Source: Sphaerisporangium sp. (GTDB lineage Bacteria; Actinomycetota; Actinomycetes; Streptosporangiales; Streptosporangiaceae). From it: a stretch of DNA of 64,000 bases. Under the pieces are notes generated by a model. That model worked only from the letters and a program-made list of their open reading frames with translations, made no database searches and had not been told where the DNA came from. Location: the NCBI GenBank assembly GCA_025964675.1, contig JAOPYI010000059.1, forward strand, positions 1 through 64,000, written 5' to 3'. The position numbers and the translations under genes are program-made. Position 1 is the stretch's first letter. Each line of letters begins with the position of its first letter. Positions 46,858 through 56,169 of this stretch are shown here, piece after piece.

Positions 46858-47736
46858 ATGGAACAGATCCGCAACGGGCCGATGGCCGGCAGGACGGTGC
46901 TGGTCACCGGTGGCACCGGAGGCATCGGCAGGGCGACCGCCCTGGGCCTGGCCACGATGGGTGCGCACCTCGCGATCACCGGCCGGGACCGCGGGCGCAT
47001 CGAAGCCGCGGCTCGCGAGATCCGCGCAGCCGGCGGCGGGCAGGTGGACGTGTTCGTCGCGGACCTGTCGTCGGAGTCGGAGGTGCGGCGACTGGCTGAC
47101 GAGGTACTCCAGAGCCTTTCCCGGATCGATGTGCTGATCAACAACGTCGGTGGGTACTGGAACACCCGGCACGTCACCGCCGACGGGCTCGAGCGCACCT
47201 TCGCCCTCAACCATCTCGCGCCGTTCCTGCTCACCAACCTGCTCCTCGACCGGCTGAAGCAGAGCGCCCCGGCCCGCGTGGTCACGGTCTCTTCCAACGT
47301 GCAGGCCATGGGGCGAATCGACTTCGACGACCTCCAGGGCGAACGGTCCTACTCCGGCGCACGCGCCTACAACCAGTCCAAGCTCGCCAACGTCCTGTTC
47401 ACCTACGAGTTGGCCAGGAGGCTGCAGGCCACCTCCGTCACCGCCAATGCGCTGCATCCCGGCGTGGTGCGCACATCTTTCGGAGCCGAGGACCCCGGCG
47501 GCGTCCAGCGACTGTTCAGGCCATTCATGCTGCCTTTCATGAAGGCCCCGGCCGAGGGCGCCGCCACGTCAATCCACTTGGCTTCCGCTCCCGATCTCAA
47601 GCAGGTGACGGGCCGCTACTTCGCCGACAGCAAACCGGGGAGATCCTCCAAGCGCAGCTACGACGAGGCCGCCGCGGCACGGCTCTGGCAGGTGAGCGCC
47701 GATCTCGTCGGCCTGACCGCGATGCCTCGTATCTGA
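46858..47736 (+). CDS. SDR family oxidoreductase (retinol dehydrogenase-like)
   Basis: VLVTGGTGGIGRATALGLATMGAHLAITGRD; LINNVGGYW; YNQSKLANVLFTYELARRL. Confidence 0.95.
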   Translation: MEQIRNGPMAGRTVLVTGGTGGIGRATALGLATMGAHLAITGRDRGRIEAAAREIRAAGGGQVDVFVADLSSESEVRRLADEVLQSLSRIDVLINNVGGYWNTRHVTADGLERTFALNHLAPFLLTNLLLDRLKQSAPARVVTVSSNVQAMGRIDFDDLQGERSYSGARAYNQSKLANVLFTYELARRLQATSVTANALHPGVVRTSFGAEDPGGVQRLFRPFMLPFMKAPAEGAATSIHLASAPDLKQVTGRYFADSKPGRSSKRSYDEAAAARLWQVSADLVGLTAMPRI

Positions 47737-47829
47737 GGTTTCCGGAAGCTTGCCAGGATGTCTTTCGGCGGTCTTGGTCCGGGTGAACGGGTGGGCGCGG
47801 TCGTTCCAGACGTCGATGTAGCTACTAAC
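47735..47829 (-). mobile_element. C-terminal relic of an IS630-family transposase
   Basis: Minus-strand VSSYIDVWNDRAHPFTRTKTAE then frame-shifted DILASFRK; similar to IS630 C-terminal YIDxWNDRxHPFxWTKTADEILA. Confidence 0.6.
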
Positions 47830-47862
47830 ACGCGTTCCGGGGCCGGCGAGCCGCGCTTTTTG

Positions 47863-49386
47863 TCACAGGTCGTTGCCTGCGTAGGACAGGTTGAAGCTCT
47901 TGTTGGCCAGGGGGAAGTCAGGGACGATCGCGCCGCTGAGAGCCACGGGCAGGGCGGGCCAGTTGAAGAACGACGGGTCCACGATCTTCACTCGGCGGAG
48001 GGTGCCGTCGGCGGCGAGTTCCACCCGGTGCGTGATGGTCCCGCGCCAGCCTTCGACGATGCCGACGCCGGAGCCGGGCCCGGAGCGGTGACCGCCGCCG
48101 GAGCCAGGGCTACGGCAGTGGCCGGGTGTGGTGGTGTGGAGAGGGTTGGGGGCCTTGGCCGGGGACAGCCCGGCGAGGAGATAGGTGATCAGTTCGACGG
48201 AGGTGGCGACCTCCTGGGCGCGGACCTGGAAGCGTGCCAGCACGTCACCACCCGGACGGGTGGTCACCGCGAACGGACCCAGGTCGGTGAAAGGATGGTC
48301 GCTGCGGGCGTCGACGGCGATGCCGCTGGCACGGGCGACGTACCCGAGCGCGCCGAGGTCCTGGGCGGCCTCGGCGGGCAGGACGGCGGTGCCCGAGAAC
48401 CGGTCGGCGACGGTGCCGTGACCGAGCGCGAGCGCGGCCAGCTCGGCGACGTCGGCGGCAAGGGCCATCAGCCTGCCGGGCGCGGGCAGGGCGCGCAGCA
48501 CGGCGCCGCCCGGCACCACCCCGCCGCGCAGCAGCCGATGACCGGTGACCTCCTCGTTCAGCCGCAGCAACTGCTCGCGGACCCGCCCGCTCTGGGAGTT
48601 GAGAATGCCGTGGGCCACGTCGTTGCACAGGGCGCCGATGTCGGTGACGTGGTTGTAGAGACGTTCCAGCTCGAGCAGGACGGCACGCCCGCGCTGGGCC
48701 TCCTCGCCGACCACGCAGCCGGTCGCCTCCTCGACGGCCAGGCAGTACGCCAGGGCGTGGCCCACGGAGGTGTCGCCGCTGACGCGCTCTGCGAGCGGCA
48801 GCCCTTCGGCGGGGTCGCGCCCCGCGAAGAGCTTCTCGACGCCCCTGTGAACGAACCAGAGCCTGGCCTTCAGCTTGAGAATGGTCTCCCCCACCACCGA
48901 GAACCGGAAGTGGCCCGGCTCGATCAACCCCGCGTGCACCGGGCCGACGGGGATCTCGAAGACCCCGGGGCCCTCGACGGTGAGGAAGGGGTACGGGCCT
49001 TCTGGGTCGCCGAAGGCGGGCGGCGGTCCGGCGTCGGCGCGCATGGGATACCAGCCGCGCGGCCAGTGGTGGTGTCGCACGAGGCGATGGGGCAGCGGAT
49101 GCCCGGCGGGGACCACGCCGTACAGATCGCGCATCTCGCGCTCGAACCGGCCCGCGGGGAAGGACAGCCCGGCCAGGCTCGGGATCACCGGCTCGTTCGG
49201 GTCCAGGCGTACGTGCAACTCGGTACGCCGGTCCGGTGAGCCCGCGACGTACAGGTACACCAGGCGCAAGGCGTCCGGATCCTCGTGGGCGGCGGCCAGC
49301 GCGAGCCGGTATCCCCCGGCGAGCAGCCGTGACGTCCGATCGGCGAGCTCGGCGGCGGTGACGTTGACGACGAGACGGTCGGTCAC
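47863..49386 (-). CDS. hydrogenase-4 component G / NuoCD-like large subunit (HycE, Rv0087-like), lacking Ni-Fe cysteine motifs
   Basis: NuoC-like N-terminus (FPAGRFEREMRDLYGVVPAGHPLPHRL) fused to NuoD/HycE-like region; canonical RxCGxC replaced by ERVSGDTSVGH; C-terminus DFPLANKSFNLSYAGNDL without CxxC. Confidence 0.9.
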   Translation of the reverse strand: MTDRLVVNVTAAELADRTSRLLAGGYRLALAAAHEDPDALRLVYLYVAGSPDRRTELHVRLDPNEPVIPSLAGLSFPAGRFEREMRDLYGVVPAGHPLPHRLVRHHHWPRGWYPMRADAGPPPAFGDPEGPYPFLTVEGPGVFEIPVGPVHAGLIEPGHFRFSVVGETILKLKARLWFVHRGVEKLFAGRDPAEGLPLAERVSGDTSVGHALAYCLAVEEATGCVVGEEAQRGRAVLLELERLYNHVTDIGALCNDVAHGILNSQSGRVREQLLRLNEEVTGHRLLRGGVVPGGAVLRALPAPGRLMALAADVAELAALALGHGTVADRFSGTAVLPAEAAQDLGALGYVARASGIAVDARSDHPFTDLGPFAVTTRPGGDVLARFQVRAQEVATSVELITYLLAGLSPAKAPNPLHTTTPGHCRSPGSGGGHRSGPGSGVGIVEGWRGTITHRVELAADGTLRRVKIVDPSFFNWPALPVALSGAIVPDFPLANKSFNLSYAGNDL

Positions 49387-50879
49387 GGGGTGGCTCCTGC
49401 CATGGTCGCGGCGGTCTCCAGCAGGTGGCGCAACGGGCCACCGGCGACCCCGAGCGCGGCACAGGCGAGCAGGCCCGCCACCAGCGGCACGGCGGCGCTG
49501 CGCGCGAGCCGTATGGCGCCGTCCGCCGGCGGCGCGAGCGGTACTGTGCCGCCGGGTGGCAGCGGTCCGAGCAGCATGCGGCGCCCGCCTGAGAGCAGCC
49601 CCGCGCCGATGACCAGCGTCAGCGCCAGGGCCACGGCCACCGCCCAGCCGAGACCGGCGGTGAAGCCGGCGCGGGCGATCCCGATCTCGCTGGCGAACAG
49701 GCTGAACGGCGGCATGCCCAGCAGGGCGAGCAGGCCGAGGCCGAAGGCACCGGCGAGCAGCGGGGCCCGCGAGGCGAGGCCGGTGACGGCGCTGATCTTG
49801 CTGCTGCCGACGGCCTGCTGGATATGGCCGGAGGACAGGAACAGCACCGACTTGCCGAGCCCGTGCCCGAGCACGTGCAACAGGACGGCGGCCATGGCGA
49901 GCCTGGTGCCGATGGCGGCTCCGAGAGCGACGAGGCCCATGTGCTCGATGCTGGAGTAGGCCAGCATGCGTATGTAGTCACGCTGGGCCAGCAGCAGCGC
50001 GGCGGAGACGGCCAGCGAGGCCAGGGCCGCGATGAGCAGCAGCGTGCGGATGAACCCGGGGCCGAGGGCGATGTCGGCGATCACCTTCACGCGCAGGATG
50101 GCGTAGAACGCGACCGACAGCAGCACCCCGGACATCAGCGCGGACACCGGCGCAGGGGTCTGGCCGTAGGCGTCGGGCAGCCAGGCGTGCATCGGCGCCA
50201 GCCCGGCCTTGGTGCCGAACCCCAGGACGAGGAGGGCGACCGCGATGCGCATCACCCCCGGGTCGAGGTCGGCGGCGTCGCGGGCGAGAACCGCCCAGTC
50301 CAGCCGTCCGGCCGGCGGCAGCCCGGCGTGCGACGCCGCGTAGTGCGTGAGCACGATGCCGAGCAGGGCCAGCGCGATGCCGACGGAGCAGATCACGACG
50401 TACTTCCACGCCGCCTCGACGGCCTGCCTGGTGCGCCGGGACCCGACGAGGAACGCGGTGAGGATCGTGGTCGCCTCCACCGCCACCCACAGCACTCCGA
50501 GGCTCGCCGCCAGCACCGCCAGCGCCATGGCGGCGACGAACGCCTGGGTGAGGATGCCGTAGCGGCGGGTGGCACGGGGCCCGGTGCGTCTCGCGGCGAG
50601 GTCGGCGGCCAGGTAGGACGGGCTGGCGAGCATCGCGAGCAGGGCCACCACGCCGATCACGATGAGCATGAACGCGCTCAGCGCGTCCGCGCGCAGCAGC
50701 CCCGAGAGAGCCGTGCGCGGCTGCCCGGTGGTGGCCACGGCCAGCGTGACGGCGGCGCCGAGTTGCCCTGCCGCGGCGAGGGCGCCCAGCCAGGCCGTGG
50801 CGGCCCGCCATCCGAACACCGCGTAGCCGCACGCCGCGAGCAGGGGGAACAGAACCGGAGAGATCATCAACAGGCTCAC
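49383..50879 (-). CDS. hydrogenase-4 component F-like proton-conducting membrane subunit (HycQ-like)
   Basis: FGTKAGLAPMHAWLPDAYGQTPAPVSALMSGVLLSVAFYAILR; LAYSSIEHMGLVALG; NuoM/N-like. Confidence 0.93.
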   Translation of the reverse strand: MSLLMISPVLFPLLAACGYAVFGWRAATAWLGALAAAGQLGAAVTLAVATTGQPRTALSGLLRADALSAFMLIVIGVVALLAMLASPSYLAADLAARRTGPRATRRYGILTQAFVAAMALAVLAASLGVLWVAVEATTILTAFLVGSRRTRQAVEAAWKYVVICSVGIALALLGIVLTHYAASHAGLPPAGRLDWAVLARDAADLDPGVMRIAVALLVLGFGTKAGLAPMHAWLPDAYGQTPAPVSALMSGVLLSVAFYAILRVKVIADIALGPGFIRTLLLIAALASLAVSAALLLAQRDYIRMLAYSSIEHMGLVALGAAIGTRLAMAAVLLHVLGHGLGKSVLFLSSGHIQQAVGSSKISAVTGLASRAPLLAGAFGLGLLALLGMPPFSLFASEIGIARAGFTAGLGWAVAVALALTLVIGAGLLSGGRRMLLGPLPPGGTVPLAPPADGAIRLARSAAVPLVAGLLACAALGVAGGPLRHLLETAATMAGATP

Positions 50880-51048
50880 GCGACCACCCCTTCCACCGGC
50901 CCAGAAGCCGTCCGGCCGAAAGCCCCCCACCGGCAGCCCATCCGTCCACGGACCACCCCGGAGGTCACCGCCAAAAGGGTCACCCCTACGAAAGTCACCA
51001 TCAGTCCCGGCTGTCCGGAGGGCGTTTGATCGTCATGTCGTCCGGTCA

Positions 51049-51708
51049 TCAGTCACGCAACTCCCGTAGCTCGTCCAGGTCGGTGCCGCCGAACGCGGCC
51101 CGCATCCGCAGGGTGAGGACCTGCAGCACCAGCACGGCGAGCAGCACGTCCAGCGAGACCCCGAGCTCGACCACCAGCGGCACCCCGCCGGCGGTGAGGA
51201 AGGCGGTCGCGGTGATGGCGTTGTCCATCAGCAGGAACCCCACCACCTGGGACAGCGCCCTGCGCCTGGTGACCAGGACGAAGAACCCGACCAGCAGCAC
51301 GGTCAGCGCGACGGGCACCGCCTGCGTGGCGGGGGTGGGTGTGAGGCGGACCAGCGGCTGGGAGGCGTCGTAGGCGACCATCGCCAGCACCGCCGCCACC
51401 AGCAGGGAGGTGGCCACGTTGACCAGGGGCCTGCTCTCCTGGCCCTCTCCCCCGGCCACCAGCGCCCGGCGCATCAGGTGGGGCAGCAGACCGGCGCGCA
51501 GGCCGCCCACCGCGACGCCGGCCGCGGCGAGGCCGGCCGAACCCTCGTGAGCGGCGAGCACGATCACCAGGGCGGCGAGGGCGGCACCCTGCAGGGCGAA
51601 CAGCCGCACGATGGCGGCGAGATCCCGCCGCCACAGCACCAGCACCCCGGCGAGGAGGAAAGCCCCGCAGGCTAGGTCGAGTAACGGCATATATACGGAA
51701 TCGCTCAT
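51049..51708 (-). CDS. hydrogenase-4 component E-like membrane subunit (HycP-like)
   Basis: Multi-TM protein; GFLLMDNAITATAFLTAGGVPLVVELGVSLDVLLAVLVL; operon position. Confidence 0.85.
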   Translation of the reverse strand: MSDSVYMPLLDLACGAFLLAGVLVLWRRDLAAIVRLFALQGAALAALVIVLAAHEGSAGLAAAGVAVGGLRAGLLPHLMRRALVAGGEGQESRPLVNVATSLLVAAVLAMVAYDASQPLVRLTPTPATQAVPVALTVLLVGFFVLVTRRRALSQVVGFLLMDNAITATAFLTAGGVPLVVELGVSLDVLLAVLVLQVLTLRMRAAFGGTDLDELRELRD

Positions 51709-51714
51709 GTCATC

Positions 51715-52659
51715 TCACGCAAGGAAGTAGGAAGCGGCGACGGCGAGCAGCGCCAGCATGAAGGATCCGGCCAGGAGCTCCGGGATACGGAACAGGCGCA
51801 GCTTCGCCATGAACACCTCACCGGCGGCGAGCCCCGCGCCCAGCACGGCGACCTTGAACACCAGCACCACCAGCGCCAGGACGACGGCGACCGGGCCGGC
51901 CCCGGCGGTGGCGATGCCCCACGGGGCGAAGAGGCCGGCCAGCAGCCCGAGCAGTACGAAGAGCCGCATCCCCGACGCCCACTCGATCAGCGCCAGGTCC
52001 GGCCCGGCGTACTCCAGCACCATGGCCTCGTGGATCATCGTCAGCTCGAGGTGCGTCGAGGGGTTGTCCACCGGGATCCGCCCGGTCTCGGCGATGGTCA
52101 CCACGCCCAGCGCGACCGCGGCGAGCAGGCTGACCGGAGAGATCACGGCCATCGGATCGTGTACGGCCGCGGTGACGATCTCGCCGAGGTTCGTCGACCC
52201 CACCCGCACCGACAGGGCGAACACCGACAGCAGGATGGTCGGCTCCACCAGCGCCAGCAGGGTGACCTCGCGGCTGGCCCCCATGCCGCCGAACGCCGTG
52301 CCGGTGTCGAGGCCGCCCAGGGCGAGCGCGACCGAGCCGAGGGCCAGCAGGGCCGCCACCGCGAACAGGTCGGCGACGCCGTCCATCGGGGACTGGGTGG
52401 TCACCAAGGGCACGACCGACGCCACCACCAGCGCCGTCCCGGCGAGCACCAACGGCGCCATCCGGAACACCCAGCCGGTGCCGTGCGGGCTGATCGCCTC
52501 CTTACGGCACAGTTTGCGAAGGTCACGCCAGGTCTGGAGCACTCCGGCGCCCACCCGGCCCTCCAGCCGGGCGCGGATCTTTCTCATCAGCCCGACCAGC
52601 AGCGGGGAGCCCACCGCCACGACCACGACCTGCGCCACCGCTCCCACAAGACCGGTCAT
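51715..52659 (-). CDS. NuoH/HycD-like membrane subunit
   Basis: RKIRARLEGRVGAGVLQTWRDLRKLCRKEAISP; AETGRIPVDNPSTHLELTMIHEAMVLEYAGPDLALIEWA. Confidence 0.95.
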   Translation of the reverse strand: MTGLVGAVAQVVVVAVGSPLLVGLMRKIRARLEGRVGAGVLQTWRDLRKLCRKEAISPHGTGWVFRMAPLVLAGTALVVASVVPLVTTQSPMDGVADLFAVAALLALGSVALALGGLDTGTAFGGMGASREVTLLALVEPTILLSVFALSVRVGSTNLGEIVTAAVHDPMAVISPVSLLAAVALGVVTIAETGRIPVDNPSTHLELTMIHEAMVLEYAGPDLALIEWASGMRLFVLLGLLAGLFAPWGIATAGAGPVAVVLALVVLVFKVAVLGAGLAAGEVFMAKLRLFRIPELLAGSFMLALLAVAASYFLA

Positions 52660-52723
52660 GTGACCTCCTTCACGAGCGGCGTCGTCAAGCCGATGCCTCC
52701 ACAGGTGAGCGCGCGTCGCCCGG

Positions 52724-54730
52724 TCACCAGACCACCGCCAGTACGAGCAGCACGCCGGTGAGGGCGTAGAACCCGTAGGCCAGGTAGCGATGGATGCTGC
52801 CGTTGGCAAGGCGCGTGGCCCCACGCCCGATGGAGGCGGCGGCGGCCAGCACCGGGTCGTACAGCCGCCGCTCGATCCGGTCGGGTATGCGGGCGCGATA
52901 GTGGATGCTCTCGACGAGGTACGCCGACTCCTTGGTCGGGGTGACGGCGAGGTCGCTCTCGGGCGCGAGCACGTTGTCGAAGACGCGTTGCAGCGGCTCG
53001 GCGAACGACGTCGCGGTGTACTCCATGCGCGGCGTCATGGGGCCCGCCCCGCAGTCCCACAGCCTGGCCGGCCGCCGGGCCCGTCGCGCGACCAGGCGGA
53101 CCGAGCCGAGCAGGAGCGCGGCGGCGACCGCGAGCGCGGCCGCGATGAGCAGCGGCGACATCGTCCCCTGGACGTCGGCGAGGCGCAGCGTCACCACCCC
53201 GCCGACCGCTTCGTGGCCGGGGAGCAGCACGGCGACCAGGTGGGAGAGCGCCGGCAGTACCGCGGCGGGCGCCAGCGCCAGGGCCACGCAGCATGCCGCG
53301 GCGAGGGCCATCCCGCAGATCATGGTGGGCGGGCTCTCGGCCGCCCGCCCGGCCGCCGGGGTGCGGGCACGGGCCAGGAAGCCCACCCCGAAGGCCTTGA
53401 CGAAGGTGGCGATGGCCAGGCCCGCCGATAGCGCGATCACGCCCACAGCGGGCGGCATCGTGACCGCGCCCGCCACGCCCGAGGTGGGCAGGGCGTGGAT
53501 GAGGCTCTGCAGCAGCAGCCACTCGCTGACGAACCCGTTGCCGGGTGGCAACGCGGAGGCGGCAAGGGCTCCGACGGCGAACAGGGCGGTGGTGTACGGC
53601 ATGCGGCCGCGCAGCCCGCCGAGCGCGTCCAGATCGCGCGTGCCCGTGGCGCGCAGGACCGACCCCGCCGCCAGGAACAGCAGCGTCTTGAACCCGGCGT
53701 GGTTGACCACGTGCAGCAGCGCGGCCACCAGCGCCAGGCCGGCGAGCTCCTTGTCCCCGCAGGAGGCGAAGAACCCGGCCGCGCCCACGCCGATCAGCAC
53801 GAGCCCCATGTTCTCGGTGGTGGAGTAGCCGAGCAGCCGCTTCAGGTCGGAGGCCACCGCGGCCTGGAGGATGCCGAACAGCGCCGACAGCGCGCCCATC
53901 GCCAGCACGACCAGCCACCACCAGGAAGGGCCGCCGCGCAGCAGGTCGAGCCCGACCCGCACGATGCCGTACACGCCCATGTTGACCATGGCGGCGCTCA
54001 TCAGCGCCGACACCGGGCTCGGCGCCTCGGGGTGCGCCCGGGCGAGCCACACGTGCAGCGGCACGATGCCGGCCTTTGAGGCGAAGCCCGCCAGCGTCGC
54101 GACGAACACCGCGTCCCTCACGGCGGGCGACAGCGTGGCGGCCCGCAGCTGCTCGAAGGACTCACCGGCCGCCCCGGCGGCGAAGCCGGCCATACCGGCC
54201 ACGATCGCGGCGAACCCGAGATGGGTCATCACGGCGTACCACAGCCCCGCCTCCGCGACCGCCGGGCGACGGGCGTGCTCGGCGAGCACCAGCAGCAGCG
54301 AGGTGACCGCCATCAGCTCCCACGCCACCAGCAGGGTGCTGACGCTCGCGGCCACGGGAACCAGCAGCATCGCCCCGAGGAACAGCGGCAGCGTCGCCTG
54401 CGTCACACGGCCGTCCACGCCGTGCTTGGCGTAGCCGATGCCGTAGACGGCGGCGCACACCGCGACTGCTCCGGTGACCGCGACGAACATCCCGCCGAGC
54501 GGGTCGAGCGCCAGGCGTGCCCCGGCCAAGGGGAGCACTCCGGGAAGCCACGCCGACCAGCTCTGCCCGGCCAGCGCCGCCACGCCGGCCGCCGCCGCGG
54601 CCGCGCCGGCGCAAGCCGTGCCGAGCCCCGCCAGCAGCGGCCGGACGCGCCGGGGGGCGGTGGCGCCTGCCAGCGCCGAGACCAGGCACAGGCCGAGCGC
54701 GGACAGAAGGGAGGCTCCGGCGGCGTTCAC
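52724..54730 (-). CDS. HyfB/NuoL-M-like proton-conducting membrane subunit (Rv0083-like)
   Basis: FASKAGIVPLHVWLARAHPEAPSPVSALMSAAMVNMGVYGIVR; LLGYSTTENMGLVLIGVG; GTGA overlap with upstream gene. Confidence 0.95.
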   Translation of the reverse strand: MNAAGASLLSALGLCLVSALAGATAPRRVRPLLAGLGTACAGAAAAAAGVAALAGQSWSAWLPGVLPLAGARLALDPLGGMFVAVTGAVAVCAAVYGIGYAKHGVDGRVTQATLPLFLGAMLLVPVAASVSTLLVAWELMAVTSLLLVLAEHARRPAVAEAGLWYAVMTHLGFAAIVAGMAGFAAGAAGESFEQLRAATLSPAVRDAVFVATLAGFASKAGIVPLHVWLARAHPEAPSPVSALMSAAMVNMGVYGIVRVGLDLLRGGPSWWWLVVLAMGALSALFGILQAAVASDLKRLLGYSTTENMGLVLIGVGAAGFFASCGDKELAGLALVAALLHVVNHAGFKTLLFLAAGSVLRATGTRDLDALGGLRGRMPYTTALFAVGALAASALPPGNGFVSEWLLLQSLIHALPTSGVAGAVTMPPAVGVIALSAGLAIATFVKAFGVGFLARARTPAAGRAAESPPTMICGMALAAACCVALALAPAAVLPALSHLVAVLLPGHEAVGGVVTLRLADVQGTMSPLLIAAALAVAAALLLGSVRLVARRARRPARLWDCGAGPMTPRMEYTATSFAEPLQRVFDNVLAPESDLAVTPTKESAYLVESIHYRARIPDRIERRLYDPVLAAAASIGRGATRLANGSIHRYLAYGFYALTGVLLVLAVVW

Positions 54731-55224
54731 CGGCCGGTCAGCCCGCGCAGTGCCTCGACGATCGCCTCGGGCTTCGGCGGGCATCCCGGCACCTCGGCGT
54801 CCACCGGCAGGACGTCCTTGACGGCGCCGGCCACGCCGTACGCCCCGGCGAACACCCCGCAGTCCCGCGCGCAGTCGCCGAGCGCGATCACCAGGCGCGG
54901 CTCCGGGACGGCCTCGTGGGTGCGCCGGAGGGCGACCTCCATGTTGCGCGTCACCGGGCCCGTCACCAGCAGCGCGTCGGCGTGCCGGGGGGAGGCGACC
55001 AGCCGGGCCCCGTAACGCTCCGCGTCGTACACCGGCCCGAACGCCGAGGCGATCTCGACCTCGCACCCGTTGCAGGAGCCGGCATCGATATGTCGGATCT
55101 GTACCGACCCGCCTAGCTCGGCCGCCGCCGGCACGGTGTCGCCGGCCGCCGGCTCCGGCGCCGGCTCGGCCACCCGCCCGGTCTTCCTCATCTTTCGCAA
55201 CAGACTGATCACGACAGGTGACAC
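54727..55224 (-). CDS. NuoB/HyfI-like Fe-S subunit (Rv0082-like)
   Basis: HIDAGSCNGCEVEIASAFGPVYDAERYG; LVIALGDCARDCGVF; VDAEVPGCPPKPEAIVEAL; cluster cysteines retained. Confidence 0.95.
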   Translation of the reverse strand: MSPVVISLLRKMRKTGRVAEPAPEPAAGDTVPAAAELGGSVQIRHIDAGSCNGCEVEIASAFGPVYDAERYGARLVASPRHADALLVTGPVTRNMEVALRRTHEAVPEPRLVIALGDCARDCGVFAGAYGVAGAVKDVLPVDAEVPGCPPKPEAIVEALRGLTGR

Positions 55225-55535
55225 CTCAGGACTTGGGAGGAATCGATGGGGGCGCGTGGCGGCACGGCGACGCCGGCCCCGGAGGGCGGCTCGTCAGGCC
55301 GCACCGGTTTCGTCTCGCACAGCTCCGCCGGCGGCCTGTGCCGGCCCGGCGGTCATGTCGGTCTTCGGTCAGGACCCGGCGTAGCCGCCCAGCAGGAGAT
55401 CTGCCTCATCCGCGCTGCTGGGGTGGCACGACCGTCGAGATCTCACGCGTGGCGAAACGATACCCGTCCGTAGTCATGCCGCAACCTGCGGTGACATGCT
55501 GGAGCCTCCACTTCGGCGACGCCTGGAGAAGATCG

Positions 55536-56141
55536 TCAGAGCCAGCCCTGGGCCTGGGCGCGCCTCACTGCCTCGATGCGGTTGCGGGCGTGGGTCTTCT
55601 GGATCGCCGAGGAGAGGTAGTTGCGGACGGTGCCCTCGGACAGGTGCAGGCGCAGGGCGACGTCACCGATGGTCGAGCCGTCGGCGGCGGCGCCGAGCAC
55701 GTCGCGCTCGCGCCGGGAGAGTGGGTTCGGCCCGGCGCTCAGCGCGGCGGCGGCCAGAACCGGGTCGATCACCCGTTCGCCGGCGAGGACGCGCCTGATG
55801 GCGGCGGCCAGATCCCTGGCCGGGCTGTCCTTGACCATGAAGGCCGAGGCCCCCGCCTCCATGGCGCGGCGCAGGTAGCCGGGCCTGCCGAAGGTGGTGA
55901 GGATCATGACGCGGCAGGCGGGGACCGCGCGGAAGATCTCCGCGGCCGCGGCGATGCCGTCCATCACCGGCATCTCGATGTCGAGCAGCGCGATGTCGGG
56001 CCGGGCCGACAGGACGACGGCCACGGCCTCCTGACCGGTGGCCGCCTCGCCCACCACCTCGATGTCGGGCTCCAGGCCCAGCAGGGACGCCAGCGCGCCC
56101 CGGACCATCGCCTGGTCCTCGGCGAGCACGACCCTGATCAA
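55536..56141 (-). CDS. NarL/LuxR-family response regulator
   Basis: VVLAEDQAMVRGALASLL; DIALLDIEMPVMDGIAAA; LSRRERDVLGAAADGSTIGDVALRLHLSEGTVRNYLSSAIQKTHARNR. Confidence 0.95.
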   Translation of the reverse strand: MIRVVLAEDQAMVRGALASLLGLEPDIEVVGEAATGQEAVAVVLSARPDIALLDIEMPVMDGIAAAAEIFRAVPACRVMILTTFGRPGYLRRAMEAGASAFMVKDSPARDLAAAIRRVLAGERVIDPVLAAAALSAGPNPLSRRERDVLGAAADGSTIGDVALRLHLSEGTVRNYLSSAIQKTHARNRIEAVRRAQAQGWL

Positions 56142-56169
56142 CGATGCTCCTCGTGTGGGAAATCTGGCG

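Noticed and set aside
47758-49239. 493-aa plus-strand ORF
   Set aside because: Antisense of the HycE-like subunit; no recognisable domain.
47863-55224. Annotation as a functional [NiFe] hydrogenase-4 / formate hydrogenlyase
   Set aside because: Large subunit lacks both cysteine pairs needed for Ni-Fe binding, and no maturation or formate dehydrogenase genes are in the window.
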